Positions 34,059 to 46,818 of a stretch of DNA of 59,627 bases are shown piece by piece (the stretch's first letter is position 1; the number at the start of each line of letters is the position of its first letter). Both the position numbers and the translations under genes were made by a program. The notes under the pieces were generated by a model, which worked only from the letters and a program-made list of their open reading frames with translations, searched no databases and had not been told where the DNA came from. The stretch lies in contig JALWRZ010000001.1 in assembly GCA_026993785.1 (NCBI GenBank), forward strand, positions 41,559 to 101,185, read 5' to 3'. This DNA is from DHVE2 group archaeon (GTDB lineage Archaea > Thermoplasmatota > Thermoplasmata > Thermoplasmatales > Aciduliprofundaceae).

Positions 34059-34425
34059 AAAAAGAAAATTCAGGCTTTATACCAATAATGCTAAAGAGAT
34101 TGAGTATCTAAGTCGCAGATACAGGATTTCACCAGAGAAATTGGTTCGTGAGGCGCTTATGGGCAATAAAATTAAGGAGGATCCAGGAAAGGAGCTGGAG
34201 GAGCTTAATGATGAGATTAATGCTCTTCTCCAACAGATGTTTCGCCTAGAGAGCGAGTGGGCAGGTTTGCGGTATAGGGCATATTTGTACATCAAAGAGA
34301 ACAGAAGCTACGCAATATCCCTAGCAGGTTCTTTAGCCAAAAACAGGCATCTCAGAAATCTGCTGAATATGGCTCCGAGTCACAGAGATATAAGCGAGCT
34401 TGTGGATAAGTATCTGTGGATGTGA
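34027..34425 (+). CDS. Helical, possibly DNA-binding protein of unknown function, second of the pair
   Basis: A 132-residue protein. The N-terminal part (KKRKFRLYTNNAKEIEYLSR at about 11-30, then RISPEKLVREAL) has a basic strand followed by two helices, reminiscent of a ribbon-helix-helix DNA-binding domain; the rest is helical with a coiled-coil region near 55-75. GGTG lies 6 nt before the ATG at 34027. Its 3' end is one base from the convergent cas6 stop. It may form a complex with the preceding coiled-coil protein. Confidence 0.6.
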   Translation: MEIVIKSGAVKKRKFRLYTNNAKEIEYLSRRYRISPEKLVREALMGNKIKEDPGKELEELNDEINALLQQMFRLESEWAGLRYRAYLYIKENRSYAISLAGSLAKNRHLRNLLNMAPSHRDISELVDKYLWM

Positions 34426-34426
34426 A

Positions 34427-35155
34427 CTACAGTATCTCCAGGCAGCCGAACCCGAAGGCTCCGTGCTCTCCTATTCCCGCTTCGTAGGCAAATTTAATGA
34501 GCTCCGGCTCACCGCGAAATCTGAAATGGCCGTGCACCGCCTTTATCGCTCCTTCTTGAATTTTCCCCCGCTGCTTTTTTCTGAAGAGATATTTCTTAGG
34601 TTTGAAACGAAGCACGGTGATCTCGATTCTACCCCGTGGCTCCTGGCCGTAGAAGACCTCGTACTTATGCTTTATATTCCTCTCCAGATTAATGTACCAC
34701 CGCTTGTCCGTGGGATAGAGGGGCGTATCCTTCTTTTTCCCATCGGAAGATGTGTAAACGGCAACAGGTGAAAGGGTTCGGAAGGTTACATCATGCCAGT
34801 CCACATCCGGTGATGGGAGCACCTCGATTCTATCTATGAGAAATTTGAGCTTGCCCACCTGCAGCTCGGGCTCGGAGAGCATGCCCTCCACTACAGCCTC
34901 CACAAATTCTTTAGAGGGGGAAGAATAGATGAAGTAGGAGTAATCGTCGAGTATTTCTATTCCTCCCTTCTGCATTTTTCTGCGGGGCACCTGTATCTCA
35001 GAGAAGGTGAACGTCTTTATCTCCCGGGAATAGTGGAGTCTAAGCGCAAGCTCTTCATTGGCAAGCTTCTTGTATCGGTAAAGCGCCGAGCCGAGATGAT
35101 AGTGGTAATCGTAGGGCAGAACCCCCGAGCCGCGGAGATGCACTTTAATGCGCAT
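34427..35155 (-). CDS. cas6: Cas6 crRNA-processing endoribonuclease
   Basis: Cuts the CRISPR transcript within each repeat, leaving the 8-nt ATTGAAAG tag. The 242-residue product has the RAMP fold (LHLRG-like start VHLRGSGVLPYDYHYHL), a conserved His-containing N-part, and the Cas6 glycine-rich C-terminus GIGEHGAFGFGCLEIL. The ATG at 35155 is 27 nt after GTATTTATC (35178-35186), so it is leaderless; an upstream GTG is rejected. It is a separate minus-strand unit split from cas8 by the coiled-coil pair. Confidence 0.92.
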   Translation of the reverse strand: MRIKVHLRGSGVLPYDYHYHLGSALYRYKKLANEELALRLHYSREIKTFTFSEIQVPRRKMQKGGIEILDDYSYFIYSSPSKEFVEAVVEGMLSEPELQVGKLKFLIDRIEVLPSPDVDWHDVTFRTLSPVAVYTSSDGKKKDTPLYPTDKRWYINLERNIKHKYEVFYGQEPRGRIEITVLRFKPKKYLFRKKQRGKIQEGAIKAVHGHFRFRGEPELIKFAYEAGIGEHGAFGFGCLEIL

Positions 35156-35177
35156 GGCTAAAAGATAATTAAGGTGA

Positions 35178-35186
35178 GATAAATAC
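35178..35186 (-). promoter_or_regulatory. TATA box of cas6
   Basis: GTATTTATC on the minus strand, about 27 nt before the cas6 ATG, within the short gap after the dapA stop. Confidence 0.55.
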
Positions 35187-35190
35187 TTTT

Positions 35191-36081
35191 TCACGGAATG
35201 AATTCTCGCAACTCAAGTTTCATTCTTTCCATCTCCTCGGATGTCGCGGGTATGAGGGGCAAACGGGGTTCTCCCACATCTAGGCCTCTGAGATTCAGCG
35301 CCGCTTTAACCCCGGCTATGTAGGGCATCCTGGAAATGATTTCCCTTATCCGTGTGATTTTAAGCTGCAGTTCCATAGCCCTTTTAAAGTTTCCTTCTGT
35401 GAAGCGATTATAGAGCTCCACCACCAGCTCTGGGAATGCATCGGAGACGGCCGATACTATACCCGTGGCACCCAGTGTGAGAAGTGTGTAAATCAGCGTG
35501 TCACTGCCGGCCAGAAATGAGAAATCCTCTCTCACGGAGCGCACGGAGTTTATAGCTTTATAGAACCAGTTTACATCTCCCGAGCTATCCTTGAGCCCTA
35601 TGATTCTCTCGCTTCTCACCATTTTTGTGAGCATGTCCACGGCTATCCAATTGCCTGTCCTTGATGGGATATGATAAACCACGATGGGCAATTCTACCGC
35701 GGCAACAATTTTCTCGTAATATTTCGCGATTCCATCCTGGGTTAGAGGATAATAGTAGGGTGTGACCACATGGATGGCAGGAAAGCCTATCCTTTCTGCG
35801 AATTTTGCCAGCTCCAAGGTCTCTATTATTCCGGGGGCGCCGCAACCTGCGATTACAGTGATTTTATTCCCCACAAACTCGGAGGTGAGCTCCATTATTC
35901 TCTTCTTCTCTTCCAGGGTGAGGAGAGGAGCCTCACCATTGGTTCCCAGGAGAAATATACCATGCACGCCGCTCTTCATAAGAAAATCCAGATATCGCAA
36001 AAATCCGTCCTCGTAGATTTCTTGGTTTTTGAAGGGGATCACAGCTGGGGGAAACACACCATGCAATATTCTCTCTTTCAT
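35191..36081 (-). CDS. DapA-family aldolase (dihydrodipicolinate synthase or keto-deoxy-sugar aldolase)
   Basis: TIM-barrel class I aldolase of 296 residues. It shows GTNGEAPLLT near 46-55, the catalytic Tyr in VVYHIPSRTG near 133-142, and the Schiff-base Lys in GLKDSSGD near 160. DapA condenses pyruvate with aspartate semialdehyde in lysine synthesis; archaeal relatives are often 2-keto-3-deoxygluconate aldolases. No neighbouring lysine gene settles the choice. The ATG is 25 nt after TTTAATATA at 36102-36110, so it is leaderless and divergent from dph6. Confidence 0.8.
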   Translation of the reverse strand: MKERILHGVFPPAVIPFKNQEIYEDGFLRYLDFLMKSGVHGIFLLGTNGEAPLLTLEEKKRIMELTSEFVGNKITVIAGCGAPGIIETLELAKFAERIGFPAIHVVTPYYYPLTQDGIAKYYEKIVAAVELPIVVYHIPSRTGNWIAVDMLTKMVRSERIIGLKDSSGDVNWFYKAINSVRSVREDFSFLAGSDTLIYTLLTLGATGIVSAVSDAFPELVVELYNRFTEGNFKRAMELQLKITRIREIISRMPYIAGVKAALNLRGLDVGEPRLPLIPATSEEMERMKLELREFIP

Positions 36082-36101
36082 AATTGCCCATGGAAATGGG
36101 G

Positions 36102-36130
36102 TTTAATATACTTCCCCAAGGGTTTAAGTA
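36102..36130. promoter_or_regulatory. Back-to-back promoters of the dapA-like gene and dph6
   Basis: Two TATA boxes: 36102-36110 serves the minus-strand aldolase gene and 36123-36130 (TTTAAGTA) serves plus-strand dph6. Each lies about 26 nt before its leaderless ATG. The divergent starts are only 71 nt apart, so the two initiation complexes would probably interfere. Confidence 0.5.
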
Positions 36131-36152
36131 TCATCGGGAGATAGGAGAAGAG

Positions 36153-36833
36153 ATGAAGGCCGTAGCTCTATTCTCCGGAGGCAAGGATTCCACCTACGCA
36201 TTATACATCGCGATGCAGCAGGGATTCGAGATTGAGAAGCTCATAACAATATTCCCGCGGGAGAAGGAATCCTATATGTATCATATTCCCGCGGTGGAAA
36301 GAACAAGATATCAGGCCCAGGCTATGGACATCCCCCAGGATATCTACACCATAGGAGATTCACCGGAAGAACTGAAGAATATTCTTGCCAATTATGATGT
36401 GGACGCCGTGATAAGCGGAGCCATAGCTTCCAATTACCAGAAAACGAGAATAGAGGAGGTATGCACCTCCCTGGGCCTATTATCTTACACGCCTCTCTGG
36501 GGCAAGGAGCAAAGGATTCTACTCGAGGACATGCTTCTTGCAGGTTTCAGGATAATGATAATAGCTGTTGCCGCCTATGGCCTGGATGAGCCTTTTCTGG
36601 GAAAGATATTGGACTATGCGCTTCTATCCCAGCTTGAAGAGGTGGAGAGAAGATACTCTATCAATATCTCCGGGGAAGGAGGTGAGTACGAGACCTATGT
36701 GCTCGATGCCCCATTTTTCAAGAAAAGGATAGAGATTGAGGATATGGAGCTGCAATGGCATGGCACCCGGGGCCAGGTTCTTCTTAAAAAAATGAAAGCT
36801 GTGGAAAAAAGAGACCGCGGGGAAAAAGTTTAA
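36153..36833 (+). CDS. dph6: Diphthine-ammonia ligase (diphthamide synthesis)
   Basis: ATP-dependent amidation of diphthine on elongation factor 2, the last step of diphthamide synthesis. The 226-residue product begins MKAVALFSGGKDSTYAL with a PP-loop SGGKDS at 8-13, and has the family signature GEGGEYETYVLDAPFF near 179-194. The ATG at 36153 is 26 nt after a TATA box, while an upstream in-frame ATG would lie in the promoter. Confidence 0.88.
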   Translation: MKAVALFSGGKDSTYALYIAMQQGFEIEKLITIFPREKESYMYHIPAVERTRYQAQAMDIPQDIYTIGDSPEELKNILANYDVDAVISGAIASNYQKTRIEEVCTSLGLLSYTPLWGKEQRILLEDMLLAGFRIMIIAVAAYGLDEPFLGKILDYALLSQLEEVERRYSINISGEGGEYETYVLDAPFFKKRIEIEDMELQWHGTRGQVLLKKMKAVEKRDRGEKV

Positions 36834-36875
36834 TTAAAATCATCGCATTATAGATTGGAATATGAGGGAGATAAA

Positions 36876-36884
36876 ATTTAAATA
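36876..36884 (+). promoter_or_regulatory. TATA box of tRNA-Lys and, probably, the RNA polymerase operon
   Basis: ATTTAAATA is about 34 nt before the mature tRNA-Lys. No second TATA element is apparent between the tRNA and rpoH. Confidence 0.55.
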
Positions 36885-36913
36885 GTGGTTGCCTATGTAG
36901 GCCACGCCCAGAT

Positions 36914-36987
36914 GGGCCTGTAGCTCAGCTTGGTAGAGCACCTGGCTTTTAACCAGGTGGTCCGGGGTTCGATTCCCCGCAGGCCCG
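36914..36987 (+). tRNA. tRNA-Lys (anticodon TTT)
   Basis: Complete cloverleaf without intron. Acceptor GGGCCTG/CAGGCCC, D arm GCTCAGCTTGGTAGAGC, anticodon stem CCTGG/CCAGG with loop CTTTTAA, T arm CGGGG-TTCGATT-CCCCG, discriminator G at 36987. CCA is not encoded. It lies 22 bases before rpoH with a shared promoter region, so RNase Z cleavage would create the 5' end of the rpoH mRNA. Confidence 0.97.
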
Positions 36988-37009
36988 TAAAGGATGAGGT
37001 GATGAAAAA

Positions 37010-37264
37010 ATGGGAAAGTTTAACGTGCTCGAGCACGAATTGGTTCCAGAACATTACTTGGTATCAGAGGATGAGGAGGAGGAGATTTTAAAGCAGTTGG
37101 GAGTGAAGAAAGAGCAGTTACCCAAGATAAAGAAAAGTGACGCGGTTTTAAGAGTTTTAGAGAGAAAATACGGGCATATACCCGTGGGTAGCCTGATAAA
37201 GATTGTGAGGAAAAGCCCCACTGCGGGGAGAATAGTGGTGTATAGGGTAGTGGTGAGAGATTAA
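37010..37264 (+). CDS. rpoH: RNA polymerase subunit Rpo5 (RpoH)
   Basis: Archaeal RNA polymerase subunit corresponding to the C-terminal domain of eukaryotic RPB5. The 84-residue product contains [15 protein letters not shown] at about residues 7-21 and the conserved end [18 protein letters not shown] precedes the ATG by 8 nt. First protein gene of the RNA polymerase operon, just after tRNA-Lys. Confidence 0.95.
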   Translation: MGKFNVLEHELVPEHYLVSEDEEEEILKQLGVKKEQLPKIKKSDAVLRVLERKYGHIPVGSLIKIVRKSPTAGRIVVYRVVVRD

Positions 37265-37275
37265 AAGGTGAGTGT

Positions 37276-40200
37276 ATGGAGACAATTGTTGATGTGTTAT
37301 TTAAGAAGAGCGTAGTGAATCACCATATTGCATCTTACAACGACCTAATTCCCACACCGGACAACCCCAATAGCATTATGCAGGAGATTGTGGATACAAC
37401 GAAGATAACCGATGAAGATCCCCCTGGAATTATGACCCTGGATCGCATAAAAACTGGAGGGAAGGTAATAAAAATCAAATTTGGCCGGATCTCCGAGGAT
37501 GGAGAGGTTCCAGAGCCAACCATAAGGATAGGAAAGCCTGAAGTTAAGGAGGCCACGGGAGCTACGGTGCAGATCACACCCATGGAGGCGCGATTGCGAG
37601 ACATGAGTTATCTAGCGCCCTTATATCTTACCCTAACTGTCATCGAATGCGAGAATGGGAGCTGCGTGGAAAAGGAGCCAGAGACCGTGAAAATAGGGGA
37701 TTTCCCCGTGATGGTAAAATCAAAGATATGCACGCTTCATGAGGACAATATAGATGATTATTTAGATAGCATATCCAAGAACAAGGAGATTCTAAGCTGG
37801 CCCTACCGCCAAAAGCTGGAGTATGTTGGTGAGGATCCCGATGACCCTGGCGGCTATTTCATAATAGGTGGAAGCGAGAGGGTTCTTGTCTCCCTGGAGG
37901 ATCTCGCACCCAATAGGGTGCTCGTGGAGAAAAATGAGAGATACAACGCTGTCATTGAGACCGCAAAGGTTTTCTCCCAGCGCCGAGGCTATCGCGCACT
38001 CACCATGATGGAGAAGAAGACCGATGGTATAATAGTGGTCTCTGTGCCTGCGGTGGCGGGAACCATACCCCTTGTTATTCTCATGAAAGCCCTGGGTCTG
38101 GAGAGGGATGAGGACATCTATCGCGCCATTGTGAGCCATGAGAAGATGAGCGTCATAACCTTGGCAAATATTGAGGAGGTGGAGAATCCTAAGCTGTACC
38201 CACCCAACGGAATAAGGACACAGAAGGATGCCATAGAGTACCTTGAGAAAAGGTTCGCCGCGGGGCAGGCCAAGGAGTACAGGGAGAAGAAAATCTCACA
38301 AATCCTGGATTCTTCACTTCTACCGCATCTGGGCACAGAGAAGAAGGACAGGATAAAGAAGGCCTACTATCTTGGCAGGATGGCGCGCCGCATACTGGAG
38401 CTACATCTCGGGCTTAGAAAGGAAGATGATAAGGATCATCTGGCCAATAAGAGGCTCAAGCTCTCTGGAGATCTTCTTGAAGAACTATTTAGGACTGCCT
38501 TTGAGGCCCTTATGAAAGATCTCAAATATCAATTAGAGAGGACGTACAACCGCAAGAGGGGTATAAGAATCAAGGCTGCCATAAGGCAGGATGTCCTCAC
38601 TCAGAAGATTATGCATGCCATGAGCACCGGTAACTGGGTGGGTGGAAGAACCGGCGTATCACAGCTGCTCGATAGAACTTCGCATATGAGCACCCTGAGC
38701 CATTTAAGGAGGATAATATCCCCGCTCACGCGCTCCCAGCCCCATTTTGAGGCAAGGGACCTGCATCCCACACAGTGGGGTCGTCTATGTCCCAATGAAA
38801 CTCCTGAGGGACAAAACTGCGGACTGGTTAAGAATGCCGCGCTAATAATAGATGTCTCGGAGGGCTATCCCGAGGAGGAGACACTGAAAATCCTGAGGAA
38901 GCTGGGAGTCAAGGAGATGGAATACGAAACAGGAGAATTGAGCCGCGTGTATCTTAATGGTAATCTTGTGGGTTATCATCCCAACGGGAAAGAGCTAACC
39001 GCAGAGATAAGGAGAATGAGAAGAAGCGGAGTTGTATCACATCAGATCAATGTGAGGTACGATGATATCACCAACGAAGTGATGGTCAACTGCGATAGGG
39101 GCCGCATAAGAAGGCCTCTTCTTGTGGTTGAGAACGGTAAGGTAAGATACACAGCCAGGCACAGGGAGCTGCTAAAGAGGGGCAAGATAGACATGAGCGA
39201 CCTGATCAAAGAGGGCGTGGTGGAATGGATCGATGCGGAAGAGGAGGAGAACGCGTATATCGCCGTTTACGCCTACGATGTTCCAGAGAGATGCCCCGGC
39301 TGCAACAGACCCCTGGGAAGGGGCGATGTCATCTGGGTCAATCCGGGAGAGGAGGGGAACGTAAAGCTCAAATGCAAGCACTGCGGCGCAGAGTTCGAAG
39401 TGCCCAGTAAATTGACCTCGGAGCATACGCATCTTGAGATCGATCCTCTATTAATCCTTGGCGCTGTGGCTGGATGCATACCCTATCCTCACCACAACTC
39501 CTCGCCCCGTATCACCATGGGTGCGGCTATGATGAAGCAATCCCTCGGGTTGCCTGCTGCCAACTACAGGAGGCGTCCAGATACTCGAGGCCACCTTTTG
39601 CACTATCCCCAGGCTCCCATAGTGAAGACTAAGACCATGGAATTCGTGAATTTCATGCGAAGACCTGCAGGTCAGAACGCCGTGGTGGCGATTCTCTCCT
39701 ATCACGGCTACAATATGCAGGATGCAATAGTTATGAACAAGGCATCGGTAGAACGGGGATTCGGAAGAAGCACGTTCTTCAGGACCTACAAAAGCGAGGA
39801 GCGCCGATATCCAGGTGGTCAGGAAGATAGGTTCGAGATACCCAGTCCCGATGTGCGGGGTGCAATGACTGAAGATCGATACAAGCTCCTTGATGAGGAT
39901 GGTCTGATATCCCCTGAGATGTATGTAAAGGGCGGCGATGTGCTCATAGGCAAGACCTCGCCTCCAAGGTTCCTGGAGGAAGAGACGGAGCTCCTAGGAC
40001 CCCAGAAGAGGAGAGAAAGCAGCGTGACCATGCGCCCGGAGGAGGAGGGCTGGGTTGACTCCGTGCTTCTCACTGTGAGCGAGAACAATTCTCGCCTTGT
40101 GAAGGTGAAGGTTCGTGATCAGCGCATCCCCGAGTTAGGAGATAAATTTGCATCACGCCATGGTCAGAAGGGTGTTGTGGGTGCGATAATACCCCAGGAG

Positions 40201-40877
40201 GATATGCCCTTCACCGAAGATGGGATAATTCCGGATCTCATAATCAATCCCCATGCGATACCTTCGAGAATGACCGTGGGACATATACTGGAGATGATAG
40301 GTGGCAAAGTCGGTTCTCTTGAAGGCAGATTTGTTGATGGCACCATCTTCAAGGGCGAGCCTGAGAAAGCGTTGCGAGAAGCACTGGTCAAAAATGGGTT
40401 CCGTTACAACGGTAAGGAAGTGATGTATGACGGCATAACGGGAAGAAGGATTGAAGCGGATATATTCATCGGCGTGATTTATTATCAGAAGCTCCACCAT
40501 ATGGTTGCGGGCAAGTTCCATGTGCGCTCCCGTGGCCCCGTGCAGATATTAACAAGGCAGCCCACAGAAGGACGCAGCAGGCTGGGTGGCCTGAGATTTG
40601 GAGAGATGGAGAGAGATACCCTTATAGGCCATGGGGCGGCAATGGTGATAAAAGATAGGCTCCTTGATAACTCAGATGGTACAATTCTCTATGTATGCGG
40701 CAATCCAGATTGCGGACATATAGCCATCTTCGATAGGAAACGCGGTATTCTGAGATGCCCTGTGTGTGGTAACACCACGAATATATATCCGATTGAGACC
40801 AGCTATGCCTTCAAGCTTATGCGTGATGAGCTTGCATCGCTTGGTGTGATTATGCGTTTGAGGGTAGGTGAGATGAA

Positions 40878-40881
<4 letters not shown>
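37276..40881 (+). CDS. rpoB: RNA polymerase subunit RpoB, unsplit
   Basis: Second-largest catalytic subunit of RNA polymerase. The 1201-residue chain is whole, whereas many methanogens split it into B' and B''. It has [15 protein letters not shown] near 954-968, a zinc-binding CPGC...CKHC cluster near 673-700, and a C-terminal CPVCG pair near 1162. GGTGAG precedes the ATG. It overlaps rpoA1 by 4 bases. Confidence 0.97.
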
Positions 40882-45121
<4,240 letters not shown>

Positions 45122-45127
45122 TAATGT

Positions 45128-45415
45128 ATGGAAAAAGATGTACTTGCCAAGGAACTTAAAAAGATTATTAGCTCGGGAAAGGTATATTTCGGGGTAAAGC
45201 AGGCCAAGAAAGCGGTGAAAAAGAATGAAGCAAAGTTGGTAATCTACGCGAACAACTGTCCTGAAAAGAGAGAGATCGAGAAATGGGATGTGCCAAAAAT
45301 AGAGTTTCCAGGAGACGGTATAGAGCTCGGTGCCTACTGCGGTAAACCCTTCGGTGTTTCTGTTGTCACCGTGATAGATGAGGGTGAGAGCAGTATACTT
45401 AAAATGGTGAAGTGA
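45128..45415 (+). CDS. rpl30e: Large-subunit ribosomal protein eL30 (L30e)
   Basis: RNA-binding protein of the L7Ae/L30e family, 95 residues. It has the family Gly-containing loop (SSGKVYFGVKQAKKAVKK near 14-31) and the C-terminal IELGAYCGKPFGVSVVTV. L30e recognises kink-turn RNA. Position between rpoA2 and nusA is conserved in archaea. Confidence 0.93.
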   Translation: MEKDVLAKELKKIISSGKVYFGVKQAKKAVKKNEAKLVIYANNCPEKREIEKWDVPKIEFPGDGIELGAYCGKPFGVSVVTVIDEGESSILKMVK

Positions 45416-45417
45416 GA

Positions 45418-45840
45418 ATGAATATCAAACTGGATGCACAGACACTTCGCTATATATCCATATTTGAGGCAGCTACCAACGCGGAAGTCAAGGATTGTCT
45501 GGAGAGAGGCAATCTTCTCGTGTTCATAGTTTACCCCCGCAATCTAAGGAAGGTCATTGCTAATGGCGGAGAGAAGATTCAGAAAGTGAGAAACATTCTG
45601 AAAAAGAATGTGATGGTAATAGAATACTCACCTGACATAGTGGTATTCACCAGAAATGTTTTTCATCGCTTCAGAGTTCGAGGGGTAAAGGTGGATCGTG
45701 TGGGCAGCGAGTTCAGCATAGTTGTTCAGGTAGATCCTCGGGATAAAGCCAGAGCCATAGGCAGGGATGGGGAGAATCTGAAACTGGCCAGAGAAATCAT
45801 AGGTAGGCACTTCCCTCTCAAGAGTCTCGTAATAAGCTAA
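45418..45840 (+). CDS. nusA: NusA-like KH-domain transcription factor
   Basis: Archaeal NusA of 140 residues with two KH domains and no S1 domain. The second KH motif is seen in DKARAIGRDGENLKLAREII near 111-130. It probably affects transcription elongation or RNA folding. GGTG precedes the ATG at 45418, and the GTG two codons earlier overlaps the rpl30e stop. Its last 23 bases overlap a convergent gene. Confidence 0.92.
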   Translation: MNIKLDAQTLRYISIFEAATNAEVKDCLERGNLLVFIVYPRNLRKVIANGGEKIQKVRNILKKNVMVIEYSPDIVVFTRNVFHRFRVRGVKVDRVGSEFSIVVQVDPRDKARAIGRDGENLKLAREIIGRHFPLKSLVIS

Positions 45841-46528
45841 TGGCATCCTTAATTATTTTTTCGTGATCAAAGGCAAGAGAAGGCAGCGAATTCAAGGGAA
45901 ATAGCTTTGCCTCGCTGGCATCATCACCTCCCATGAGCCTTCCACCAATTTTTTGAAGGAGAAATGCAACGCTTATAGTATGCCCCCTGGGGTCTCTTTT
46001 TGGATCTGAATAAACGCCCACGATTTTTAAAGGTTTCACATCTAAACCTGTCTCCTCTTTCATCTCCCGAATTATTGCCTCTTCCACCCTCTCGCCGTAT
46101 TCTACAAAACCGCCGGGAAGGGCATATTTACCCCTGAAAGGCTCTTTTTTCCTCTTTATAAGAAGTATCTTTCCTTCTTGAATGAGGATTCCATCCACCG
46201 TCAGGGCAGGTGTCTTATAGGGATGCTTTATTACATACTCAAAAAGCTCCAGGTATCTCTCGAATCTCTCAAGGAGTTCCTTTCCCACATCGGTGAGAAC
46301 GCTTTTCCCCCCTTCCTTGCCTCCCCTTGTAGATATGACTAGCTTCTCACCTAGATTTTCCTCAATCTCCTTTATTTTACCCCAGGCGTGACGGTACGAC
46401 ATCCCAAGATTTTTGGCAGCTTCATTTATACTTCCTGTTTTTTCCACCTCTTTGAGAATCTCGTAGGCACCCTCGCCAAAAATATAGCCACGTTCGCTTT
46501 CAAACCAGAACTTGCAGCGTACCTTCAT
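45818..46528 (-). CDS. ModE-type HTH fused to a Nudix hydrolase
   Basis: A 236-residue fusion. Residues about 1-95 form a ModE/LysR-like winged helix (ILKEVEKTGSINEAAKNLGM, then SYRHAWGKIKEIEENLGEKL). The C-terminal part has a full Nudix box GGFVEYGERVEEAIIREMKE followed by ETGL near 150. Such fusions may sense a nucleotide sugar or ADP-ribose-like metabolite and regulate transcription; the ligand is not known. The ATG at 46528 follows a weak TATA near 46548-46556. A longer reading would run through tRNA-Tyr and was rejected. Confidence 0.82.
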   Translation of the reverse strand: MKVRCKFWFESERGYIFGEGAYEILKEVEKTGSINEAAKNLGMSYRHAWGKIKEIEENLGEKLVISTRGGKEGGKSVLTDVGKELLERFERYLELFEYVIKHPYKTPALTVDGILIQEGKILLIKRKKEPFRGKYALPGGFVEYGERVEEAIIREMKEETGLDVKPLKIVGVYSDPKRDPRGHTISVAFLLQKIGGRLMGGDDASEAKLFPLNSLPSLAFDHEKIIKDAISLLRDS

Positions 46529-46569
46529 AGGGTAACTATAGTTTCGTGAAATATCAATTTTGTGGAATG

Positions 46570-46576
46570 AAAAAAG
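46570..46576 (-). terminator. T-run terminator after tRNA-Tyr
   Basis: CTTTTTT on the minus strand directly follows the tRNA discriminator base. Confidence 0.5.
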
Positions 46577-46694
46577 TCCCGGCTCCCGGATTCGAACCGG
46601 GGACCTGCGGATCTCTGCTGAGCGGCGCTTATGCCCACACCTGGGCATATCCCAACTACAGTCCGCCGCTCTAGCCAGACTGAGCTAAGCCGGG
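46577..46694 (-). tRNA. tRNA-Tyr (anticodon GTA) with intron
   Basis: Acceptor CCCGGCT/AGCCGGG with the archaeal Tyr-specific C1-G72 pair and discriminator A. D arm GCTC...GAGC, anticodon stem GCGGA/TCCGC, loop C-T-GTA-G-A, T arm CCCGG-TTCGAAT-CCGGG. The intron 46613-46655 (43 nt) follows position 37 and contains an internal 8-bp hairpin. BHB: central helix CTGT/GCAG, bulges AGT and AGA, intron helix TGGG/CTCA. TATA is TTATATACC on the minus strand at 46717-46727. Confidence 0.96.
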
Positions 46695-46818
46695 TCAGTA
46701 AGGAGAATTAATAATTGGTATATAAGCCTCACGGTTTACCCAAAATGGATATTTATATTGCTTCCCAAAAGGGCCTTCCCTCGTGAGACTTAAATATCAG
46801 CGTGTAATAGATGGAAAT

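Noticed and set aside
46529-46648. Forty-residue N-terminal extension of the ModE-Nudix gene
   Set aside because: It would be translated through the tRNA-Tyr gene, while a TATA-spaced ATG at 46528 gives the family start.
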